From positions 164,501 to 228,500 of the forward strand of contig CAJNDS010002496.1 in NCBI GenBank assembly GCA_905221605.1: a stretch of DNA of 64,000 nt, given 5' to 3'. The notes beneath the pieces were generated by a model. It was not told the DNA's origin. It made no database searches and saw only the letters and a program-made list of their open reading frames with translations. The stretch comes from Symbiodinium natans (Eukaryota > Sar > Dinophyceae > Suessiales > Symbiodiniaceae). The first letter of the stretch is position 1. The number at the start of each line of letters is the position of its first letter. The position numbers and the translations under genes are program-made. Positions 54,622-64,000 of the stretch are shown here, in pieces.

Positions 54622-55883
54622 ATGGCCAGGCAGCAACAGCTGGCGTACGTAGAAGAGGCTCATCGTCGGGAGCAGCCTCCCTTAGATGCGATAGCAGCAC
54701 CCGAGATCCTTCGCGGCGAGTTGACGCGATCTCAGTGAGGTCAGTGCAAGGTACATTGATGCCCAGCTCTTTTTTGAGTTTGCAGATTTTCAAAAGCATG
54801 TTTGGAAAGTCTCAGGAGACGAGATGCCGTCTTTCATCACGGGGCAGCGGGAGTTCCGGCACCGATCACCGGAGCCGCCGCGCTGGACATCGGGGATCTG
54901 CGCGGCGGCTGCATTCCCATGGTGAACGTAGGCAACGAAGCAGGAGCCTTTAGGGAGAAGCGCTTGGAAAGGCAGAAGAACTTCCTTGCGGGTCGAAAGG
55001 CTCGACACGACGCAGCGCTTGCAGAGTTCGATCAAGCCATGGACGTACTGGCCGAAGATTGTCAGCGAGAAGTGGAGGCAGCCACCGACCGTATCAAGAG
55101 AGATCTTGAAGTCAGCTCGGTGGAATGCAATGCCATCTTGGAGCCGCTAGAGCCACCTCCGCTCCCACCAAAAGCGGAGGGTGAGGAAGACGACGAAGAG
55201 GATGAAGCCAAGCTGTTGGACGAACTCGAGGATCTGCCAATGGATGGCACGATCGATCCAGCAAAAGCCAAGGCTGTTGCGGCCGAAAACGCGGCGCGCA
55301 AAGCCATGCGCGTGCTGGGCGAGCGAACAGAGGCCGAGGTGCGGGGCATCCTCTCGGCCTTGGAGGCGCCCCAAAACTCACTTCAGCCATAAAACACAAC
55401 ATCTGGAACTTTAACGCTAGGCGACCCGCCTCGGCCCCGGGGGATTGCCGTAGGCAGCCCACTTGCGGGCCTTCGCAGCCCCACACGCTCGGTTCGCCTG
55501 GCAGGGCGGCTGGTGTTTTGCAAGCGGTGCACCTCGCTCGGAGTCTCCAGTCCGCGCGGTCGGGCTGCAGACAGGTAAAACGAAATTTTTGAACCAGCGG
55601 CATGAAGCTTGACTAGGGTGGTGGGAGTTGAGGCAGGCCCATGGGACCAGCTCTCGGTCTGCCTGTTCCAGCTTGGGCCGTACAACACCGTGTCCGAGGG
55701 TCCTGCGGTCGTCTTCGTTTTTCTTCCTTTTCTCTTCTTACATGTGGAGAGGCCGCCACTCTGCAACGTCGGCAGCGCATCGAGGCCTTCGCAGGGCCCA
55801 GCGGCGAGCTGGCTCGCATCGACAGTCTGCGGAAGTCCAGTGTGGAGGAGCTCTTAAAAACACTTGTTGAGGCCGAACGCTGA
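54622..55883 (+). CDS. Long coiled-coil protein (CCDC180-like), N-terminal exons
   Basis: Exon 1 (ATG 54622 to 54735) reads ARQQQLAYVEEAHRREQPP. A second exon (about 54812-54920) has PSFITGQREFRHRSPEPPR. Exon 3 (about 54931-55380) is helical (EKRLERQKNFLAGRKARHD, then AEDCQREVEAATDRIKRDL) with a Pro/Glu loop. A further exon ends near 55880 (LARIDSLRKSSVEELLKTL). Frames differ between exons and each is bounded by AG acceptors. The protein is mostly helical and charged, like axonemal or ciliary coiled-coil proteins. Assignment to one gene with the downstream exons is inferred from shared strand and character. Confidence 0.5.
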
Positions 55884-58800
55884 GCAGATGGCAGTTGCAG
55901 ATCCCTTTTGCAGAATACCATGAAGCTGCAAGGCTCTGACAGCGGCCGCTCATGTTGTCCATGGTGAAGCTGAACGGTTGGTGGAAGAGCGTGTCCAATG
56001 GCCTAGACAGCCTATGAGTGTCCTTACCCGTAATACATCGTGTTACCGAAACTGAGTGAGCCCCAAGTCTTCACTTGATATACAATGCTCTGATGTACAT
56101 GAAACGATGACCTGGGAAGGAAAGTGGAGAAACGTACACCTCTAGGGAGGGCGGCGGCTCAACAGAAATAGCTGGGCCGTTGGGCCCAGCATGTGGTGGA
56201 AGTGACGGTGGCCGTTGTTCTTGCCATTAGCACATCTCTCAGCAGGGGGATGTTGCCGAAGCCAGGTTTTGGCTTCAGCTTCGCCATGCCCGCTGCGGTT
56301 TCAGTTCTTGGCGATGCACTGGAGCACGAGCTGAGGCAGCTAAGAACGACAAACGAGGTCCAATCCAGGACAGAATCTCAAGACTAGCCGAATCTTGTAC
56401 AATGGGGTGGGAGGTGCGACTGAGGACAAATCAAGCTGCAACGGTATGAAAGTTTCAAGATTTTCAAGCGAGAGAATTCCTGCAGCTGCCGAAGACCAAG
56501 TTAGTCGTAGGCCTCGCGGTTGCAGCAGGAAGAAGGAAGCTCATCCCATGAACCAGCTGGGGATCCCACCAAAAGCGTCCCCCCCTTGGCAGCGCTTGTT
56601 CAGAATCAAAGGGTGTGAAGCCGAACCCCCCCCGCCAACCCCCACTCCCTGCAAGGCACTGAGGCGCTGCATAGAGAGCACATACGGAGCACACAGGATC
56701 TCAAAAGGAAAGAAGGGGGGGAGGTCCTCGGCCATTTCAGGAGGAAAACTTTGGCAGGGATCGGCATAAAGGAGGAGGGCGGTTGCAGGCCTGGGGCCTT
56801 TGCAGATTCCTCCGCATCCAGGTCCTCTCCTTCAACGAGATCTTACTGGAGAACCGGCCACGTGGTGCTAATATAGCTCTCATATGCTTTGGTACCGTTC
56901 TTGCGGTGGGGCAATACTGTTCGGTGGCCATAGGAAAGCGATGCAACAGCTGGGTGCCAAGCTCACGGCCTGAATCTCGGGAAGAGGCATAGGCCTAGGC
57001 ATCATCTCTCTGCCTTGCACATGACACCCAAGTGACTATGACACGAGGTTCAAACCCTGGAGCACAGTAAAGAGTACAAGGCGAGGTTGCAATAGGAATG
57101 TTAAACTTATCAAGCCAACATTGCGTTACAAGTGTCAGGTGCGGTGGCACAAAGGGCTGTTGCTTTGGAAACAACAGCGGTCAAGAGCTTACTGGTTTTT
57201 GCGAAACTGGAACTATGTTCGGCGCTACCATGATCTGCCATGATTTGCCATGTGCCAGTCACGTTTCGTTTGTGTGTGGTGGTGTGCATGAAGCATCTTG
57301 ATACCTCGTCACTTCGTTGTGTCAGCCAATTGCGCCACGCATGCTGCAATTGCAAGGCACCGGCACAGTATGGCCGTTGTCATGCGCCGCATCAAGAGCA
57401 GCTCGGAATGAATTGAGAACTGTCGAGGAATTTGCCATCTTGTTAAGGAAGGCCCAATCATGAGGTTTTCTGTCACGTATTTGCGAGCCAAACCTGTGAG
57501 CACCAGGTTCTCCCAGCTCTAGCTATGTTCCTCGTGGGCCTAAAAGCTGATGCGCGGCTTCACACATACTTGTAGCACCTCACGGTACGTTCTGTGATTG
57601 CAGCATTCATGACGAGGTTGGACTGTAAGATGGTGGGAAACTTCGCGCAACCGGGCGCACCATGGCCTGCCCAACAGCCTGAACATGCGGAAGGCCCACA
57701 CATACCCACGCAAACAGAAAACACTCGTCTGAATGCTCCTGCTTTAATCGGTGGATCCCCCTTGATGCTGTGAAATCCCCCATGCAGCTCATCACAAGCA
57801 AAGCTGCTTGTACGTGTACACTTTTTCACCATTCAATACTTGCCACCCACTTAGCGTCAAACGTGGCTTCGGGATGACAGAGCTGACAGGCCTTTTTCTT
57901 ACAAACAGGGATACCCCTGAATCGTGGCTGTCCCTTTTCTGAAGCTCAAGGGCAAAACAAATCCAACATATCTCCTAGAAGCTGTCGCGCAAGAAAGGCA
58001 ACTGGTGTTGCAAGATGTTGCAAGAGTCGCGTGCCTGGGTGCCACATGTCACGCTCCTTCCCGTTATACTGCAGATTCGGCCTCCAAAAGATCCCGAGTC
58101 GTATGAAACGACGATGCCTTGCGCGAAACAAGAGCAGAGAATGCTGCCGAAGGTCTCGGTGCGACCGCTATTTTGGTAAAGGAGCCCAAAACGAAGCAGG
58201 GAAAGAGAATGCCTTTTGCCTTCCTTCTGCTGTTCCCTCACATTCTGCTTCTTCGTGACCAATGCGCATGGGCGGCAAGGGGTGCACCAAGAAGCAAAAA
58301 CTAAGCAGGATCTTGAAAAGCTTGAAAAGGCGCATGTTGCAAGTGGACGGTGTGGTTCTTGCCCAGGCACAGAGTTCCGGCAGCCGGAATCTTTGGTTGA
58401 GGCTACATCTTGTGACTGAAGTGTGCAATGCAAACAGGCAGCTTATGGCAAATTCTTACATCGTCTTGGAACATGTCTGCTAGGCTGTTGGCAAAGTCCG
58501 TGAACATCAAGCCTACGTCTTCAGACAGCGCAAAGATCTCATCGACGAGCGGAGCGCTTAGACACAGAAAGAAGACGGCGTTTAGAAGGAGAGAGAGAGA
58601 GAGAGAGAGACAGAGAGAGCGATTGGCAGATTCTGTGGGTTGTGGGGGCTGGAGAGGCGGTGAGGGTAAGAGTGTTTGTTTTTACCTCACTGTTGTTCTG
58701 GGTACTGAAGCTGAAAGAAAAAAACAAAAGAGACGGAGAGGCGGGCAATGGAGAAGAGAGGAGGGTTGTGGGTTTTGTTTTGTTTTGCTTTATGCTTTTT

Positions 58801-59080
58801 TAGTGCCATCTGAGTGCCCTACGGCCCTACGGTTTCGAGGCTCTTTGCCATCCCACAGCATCGGCTGGTGGTCGTTTCACGTCTCAGTGGCGTCAGTTTC
58901 AGCATCTTGCATTGATCTTTGCTGGGTCGTGCTTTGCCTGAAAGCCAGTTCAGGCTCAAGTGCGTCACACGGAGGAGCAAAACACGCAGCTCAATGTCGC
59001 GGCCTAGGCTCCCCGTTGGGCCTAGGGCCTAAGTCGCCTAAGGCCTAAGATTTTCAGAGCTTGGTAAAGACCCCGCAAAA
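55884..59080 (+). other. Long gap inside or between coiled-coil exons
   Basis: About 3.2 kb with no convincing exon, probably a large intron. Features: repeat-free sequence to 58,580, then a (GA)n microsatellite at 58589-58619. A 27-bp motif beginning TTTAACGCTA lies just upstream at 55411 and is shared with 36293. Confidence 0.4.
58589..58619 (+). repeat. (GA)n microsatellite
   Basis: GAGAGAGAGAGAGAGAGAGA interrupted once by CA. Confidence 0.95.
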
Positions 59081-59082
59081 CT

Positions 59083-60800
59083 CAGGATCGAGCCCAGGAG
59101 ACCTTCGACACACTGTTGGTTGAGCTAAGGGAACTGCGAGAGGCATTGAATGCTCGGCGCTCGAGAGCCCTGCTCTGAAATGCTTTGAATGAAATTTTCC
59201 CCTGGGTGCCAAAGTGAGGTCTCGGCGGAACAGATGCTCGGGGAGCTGGGCCTCGAGCTGGAATTGCATGACGCCAGACAGGAGGGATTGGGGCAATGCT
59301 GGGCAGCATTGTGGAAAGCATGAGGATCGTGAAGTCTCGGGACTCCTCGGGACACCTGAAGAGTCAAAATTGCCAACAGGTGTGCGATCACTGCCAAGTC
59401 TTCGGGATCGGTCTCTGCTCGTGTGTGAGAAAGTGACTCCTGTGCCAACGTAGCAGAGTTGTTGGCCAGACCGTTCTGAAAAGTGCATAAACGATCACAG
59501 CACCTTGTCCGAAGGGAAGCCAAGCTATTGCAAGTAACCAACCTTCCAAACCGTTCAACTGCCTTGAGCTCGCAACGGAAACCAAACCGAACGTGAATCG
59601 AAAAACTCCGCCCACACCATACATCCCTGGAATTGAGCCAGGGAGCCTGAACCCTATCAAGAATTGACAAGTTCACGGATTACACCTCGCAGGAATGGAG
59701 GGGCCACGACTCTGTGGCAAACCTCATCGATGCTGAGGTGGCTTCCTCACCTGAAGCGCTACAAGGTTGTGTGCACGTTGTACACAACCTCTCGGTTCAA
59801 CCCTGTAGGTGAGGCCGCCTTTGCGCGAGTGCCTCGATCAGGCCCTGCTTGTTTGTGCTCTGATGGTGCACTTGGCTGTCTCTTGGCACTGCATGGCACT
59901 TCATGGCACTTCTCTACCTGTGATCATGCAGTTCCAGCGAGAAGTGGGCTTTCGCAGGTGGCCGCGCTCTTGCATGCATTGTCCAACAAGCTGACACAGC
60001 AGGAGGAGGCATTGGCACCTAATGGCACAGTCTTATGGACTTATAGACCGCTTACTGGTAGATCCCAGCTCGCAGAAGCGTTGAAGAATCCCGCAGAAAT
60101 TTTGCAGGCGCTGCACCAGTCGGTGACTTCGGTGATCACCTTCTTCCTGGGATTGGCTCGGAAGCAGGAGCTTCTGAAGAAGCGGGTCGAAGAGTTTGAG
60201 GTCAACTACAATGGCGAGGTTGAGGACTGCGAGAAGGACTTTGAAGAGACCTGCGAGAGGAACGAGAAGACGATGCAGGACCTTCATGGCGCCATCGATG
60301 ATGCTGCACATCACGAAACACTGGACGAATTAAAGCAGCAGACCTTCGACCACTTGGATCAAATGGCTCTGGGCTACCGGGACCATGCCGACCAGATGCT
60401 GCAAATCCATAATCGATACCCAGGTGAGGCGCAAGACTTGATCCGCAGAGAAACTCGCGGTTACTGCAAGGACTGCCGGTGCTGAATATTGCTGAATCCA
60501 CATGTCTTGAAAGTTGGGGGTAGATTAGAAGTTAGTGTCCCATGCGCATTCGTGTCGCACAAACTCTAGATTCAAAATCGTTTCCTTTCTGAATACTATG
60601 ATGAAGACTGTTAGTGATGTTAGTGGTATGGCAGCCATGCATGTGAATACTGTTGCTACGGTTTCAGAAGTATTCAGAGGACCTTGGCTTGGCCCTGGAT
60701 CCTGTGGAAGAAGCTCCAGCTCTTGCTGCTGAACGCAAAGCCGCCACAGCTTCTTTGGAGGAGGAGGCCATTGCAAAGGCCAAGGCCAGCGCATGGTCCT
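59083..60800 (+). CDS. Coiled-coil protein (CCDC180-like), middle exons
   Basis: Exons in order: RAQETFDTLLVELRELREAL (59086-59175); FTDYTSQEWRGHDSVANLID (59671-59764); SQVAALLHALSNKLTQQEEA (about 59940-60015); a long exon about 60070-60485 with FFLGLARKQELLKKRVEEFE, DFEETCERNEKTMQDLHGAI and DQMLQIHNRYPGEAQDL; and KYSEDLGLALDPVEEAPALA (60668 to TGA 60803). All are amphipathic helices with heptad spacing. Short exons with intervening in-frame stops show that splicing is needed. Function is inferred as structural, probably flagellar. Confidence 0.55.
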
Positions 60801-61299
60801 GGTGATGGCTTTTTGTGGGTTGGATGTTTTTTTGGAACTTTTGAAGGGTTCCTGTTACTGCACAGTAACCTTAGCATGCAGGGCTTTAGGAAGGCTTGTG
60901 TATACCCCTGAATCCGCCCCGAACTTAAGCTTAGCACACCAGAACCCTAAACCCAATGCGTGAATGCTTCGTCACTTCTTTTCAGAAGGTTCCCTGCAGC
61001 TTCTTTCGAGTTCACTGAAGTATCAGTTCGGGGCGCTACTGGAGTGGGTCGGGTGCCAGAGAGGGGTGGTTCTAGGGCTAGGTTAAGATGTACTAAGATG
61101 TATTGAGATTCGACATGTGTAGACTACAGGGGTTAGGGTTTATTCTCGGCTGGATGTGCGTAATGTCCTCCTATGAAACCAGCATGCATTTTGTCAGAGC
61201 CCAGGTTCTTTGCTCTTGTCTCCAAATCTTGACATGACTTCCTGGGTGCTTCGCATCCTTCACATAGCATGACGTGTCGCCTGAGCTGGAAAGGCTGCG

Positions 61300-63900
61300 C
61301 ATCCAGCGATGCCCGACGAAGATGAGGCGGCAACGGCTGCTCGCCTGGAGGCGGTGGCAACTGCTGTGGAAGCGGCCAAGGCAGAAGTGCAGCAGGCTCC
61401 ACAGCACGTGAGCGCATCATGAGAAGTTCATGAGAAGTTCATGAGAACAAGTTCAGGAGAAGTTCATGAGAAGAAGTTCAGGATAGTCTCTTTTTCTGGC
61501 TTTTTCATGTCTTCTTTCATGCCTCTGTTCGAATGTCCCGGCCATGTCTTCCTCTCTTCGTCATGCTTCCTCTCTCGCTTTCGTCTGCTTTCGCCCTGCA
61601 GGCCGCTGCAGCGAAGGAGGCCACGGCGCTGGAGGCGGAAGCGGAGTTCTTTGCTAGCCTGGAAGGGAAAGGCGACTGGCCAATGGGAGAAGGTACCGGC
61701 TGCAAGGTCCTGGAGAATGTCGGTCTTCAGGATCTGCGACAGCAGATCTTGCAGCCACCGGAGTCGCCGGAGGCCGAGCCCACAGAGGCGGAGCCAGGAG
61801 CCGAAGAGACGGAGGCGACGGAGACGGAGCCCAGATTTGCAGATGGTACGGAAGCACTGGACACACTTGCATTTGACAACGACTGGTTCGAAGACAACTT
61901 GACGTCACTGCGGAGTGCAATATTTGAGAACCTCACTGGTCAAAAGCGCTACCTGGACCGCGTCGACATCCCAGCAGCTTGCGAAGAGGTGCGTCGTGAT
62001 CTAGACCAAAGGCTTCGCCGGCACACTAACCGCAAGGGAGAAGTGCAGGTGGGATGGGAAATGCAGCGGAATTCTGAGCATGTTTTTCAAGCTGTCAGGA
62101 TAGGCTCATTCAGTTCTCAGCTCGCAGGTGGAGTGGTACGTTCCACGCTACAGCACCGTGTCCAAGCACAAGGAACGTGGGTCCCTTGCTTGACCCTGCA
62201 CATCAGGAGTACTAGTCGTACTATGAATCAGGCTAACAGGCCCTACAAGCAATGACTACGAGCAGATGCCCACGTGATCCCACAGGACAAATTCGAGAGA
62301 CACTTGGTGGCGGTGGCACAGAAATGTCAAGATCAAGATGATGCCGTGGAAGAGTCGCTTCGGGAGATCGAGGAAGCAGAAGAGCAGTTCCAAGCTTAAA
62401 TCTCCGATCCTCTCGGTTTTGTGGCGTTCTTGGGCTGCGCTCGGCTTTGCTTTCGAGGTTCAAGCAGCGCGTCGCAAAAATTCAGGCGTCCCCCATTTAT
62501 AGGGCGCAAGACAACAGTATCGCACGTGTCGCAAGACACTGCTTGTGCTGGCAGGAAGGTTTGGGTGACGTACAGAGCCAAGACTCTTCATGTCATGTCA
62601 GCTTTGAAGTGAAGCACACGTGGAACGTGTGTGGAACCTGTGTGGCGCTGCAAGATCCGAGACATTCATTCAGTGATTCAGTGAGGCAGAGACCTTGCCG
62701 GTACTTACATCCATGGAGCGGCAGGCGCGGGGAAAGCAAAATGCATTGTGTGGATTCGCACACCTCTGACAACTCTATGTTAACGCATGTTAGAGCATTA
62801 AAGCACGGTAAAGACCACATGCATGATGTGTGTGCCCGTGCGTGTGCGCAGGCTGTGGACTGCATGTCGGCTTTCAAGGAGCTCTGCCAGACGGCCGTCC
62901 GACGGCTCTTGGAGCTCAGCTCAAAGGCTCCCCAGGTGGGGTCCGGTCCGTGATCGTATGTTGCGATATGTTGCGATATGTTGCGTGGGTTGGCTCTTTG
63001 CACGCTTGGAGACTTGCATCTTTGGGCACACTTGTATACACATGCCATGGCTTCCAGGGGTCCCGTGCTCAGGGGCTGCAGAAGGAGAATCAGGCCTTTC
63101 TGATGATGTGCAAGAAGGGTGAGGAGCAGTACAGCGAGCCAGAGATCGTTTATTATGGAGGGGAGGCAGGGGAAGGGACAAGGCGTGATCTCAGAGACAG
63201 CTTTTGACATTTTCCAGATCGAAGAGCTCAACCAGACCCTGGATGAGCGCAAGCAAGTGCGGGCCCAGCGGGTCCACGACTAAGACCAAAGAGAGCCAAA
63301 GAGAGTCATCCAGAATCCCGTTAAAAAAAGATCTTTCGAAGACGCCTCTGACAATTCTTCCAGGCGCAGGAACTTGAGAGCCAGATCCAGGAGAAATGCA
63401 AGGCTGGGAGGTCTCAGAAGCAAAGCGCAAAGCACAACATCGCGTGCTAAACGACTTCGCGCATTTTGCTGGGTATTGCTCTCGTTCGTCTGAGTTCAGG
63501 TGCCGATGGATACTTTCGCCGCAGCCTACGCCAATGCTGTGGAGACACTCTGTGCAAGCGACCCTGTCCTGACCTTCTGCTGAACTTTCTGTATTTTGTA
63601 TGTGATTCTGACATACGTATGTCTGCAACCTTCAATGTAAATCTCTATGTCTATGTCGCTCTCCACGCCAGGCAAAGGCTTCGGGCGAAAGTACGGCGAG
63701 CCGCGGCGCAAAGCCCAGGAGCGTGTGCGACCGGGCCTCGGGCACCGAGAAAGGTATTCGGAGAGGAGATGAGGTACTGAATGCTTGTTTGAACATAGTG
63801 GGGGCTTTTTGCAGCGCGCTCTTGCACATGCTCTGTCTGGGGTCGAGGCACCCTGATCGCCCGGGCATCCACCGTGCGTTCCAACATCCAGCTGCTTCTC
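61300..63900 (+). CDS. Coiled-coil protein (CCDC180-like), C-terminal exons
   Basis: Exons in order: PDEDEAATAARLEAVATAVE (61309-61400); about 61600-62047 with EFFASLEGKGDWPMGEG, an acidic Glu/Ala/Pro loop and KRYLDRVDIPAACEEVRRDL; VEWYVPRYSTVSKHK (62130-62175); DKFERHLVAVAQKCQDQDDA (62286-62398); CMSAFKELCQTAVRRLLELS (about 62853-62935); LQKENQAFLMMCKK (63076-63117); EELNQTLDERKQVRAQRVHD (63222-63282); DTFAAAYANAVETLCASD (63508-63560); GFGRKYGEPRRKAQERVR (about 63675-63732); and RALAHALSGVEAP (63816-63853). The LD.RLR.H...R segment and the G..YG.PRR.AQER.R motif match what I recall of CCDC180/DUF4456 proteins of cilia. The gene may continue past 64,000. Confidence 0.5.
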
Positions 63901-64000
63901 GACTACGTTCACAGCTCAGCCACACCCAGCCATGCTCAGCAATGTCACCTTTGTCTGGGTCCTTTCGCCTCGCCTCCGGTATCAGAGGTTTCGCAGCTGT

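Overview
The window looks like nuclear DNA of a dinoflagellate, most likely from a Symbiodinium-type lineage. The evidence is long gene-poor stretches, genes split into many tiny exons, introns that often begin GC (perhaps GA) rather than GT and whose acceptor AG is followed by G, TTTAGGG-type telomere-like tracts, a spliced-leader-like segment, and a family of tyrosine-recombinase retroelements. No database search was possible. Names rest on motifs read by eye, and exon borders are exact only where stated.

Region 1 (1-10,010). A complete tyrosine-recombinase retrotransposon occupies 846-9823. It has split direct repeats in the order A1 - ORFs - B1 - A2 - B2, and both repeat pairs are identical by eye, so the insertion is young. 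It interrupts the second copy of a 349-bp tandem repeat. The uninterrupted first copy gives the empty site, which shows insertion at one G with no target duplication. The ORFs run tyrosine recombinase, Gag-like CCCH protein, then a polyprotein with a 2OG-Fe(II)-oxygenase-like domain, reverse transcriptase and RNase H. Reaching the polyprotein appears to need stop-codon readthrough (TGA CTA) and a frame change.

Region 2 (10,010-21,780) is mostly non-coding. It holds a minus-strand stretch with decayed coding character (11.7-15.9 kb) and an AT-rich island (18.5-20.0 kb) of foreign-looking composition.

Region 3 (21,785-29,574), plus strand: a secreted bicupin-like protein, then a multi-exon ubiquitin-specific protease with an N-terminal UBA domain. 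Its catalytic Cys codon is split by a GC-AG intron.

Region 4 (29.6-37.2 kb) is repeat-rich: an ATGC/ATGT array, two degenerate tandem families, telomere-like tracts, a roughly 790-bp CA array and several TTTG arrays.

Region 5 (37.5-48.85 kb), plus strand: a membrane-protein exon, a Pumilio (PUF) RNA-binding protein, a tandem CCCH zinc-finger gene whose 3' part contains a 636-bp tandem array that repeats an in-frame two-exon cassette, and a Lys-rich protein.

Region 6 (48.85-64 kb): a sparse stretch, an FHA-domain gene, and a long multi-exon coiled-coil gene resembling the ciliary protein CCDC180, which runs off the right edge. The genes show no operon logic. Three of them (USP, PUF, CCCH) act in post-transcriptional or post-translational control, as would fit a dinoflagellate.
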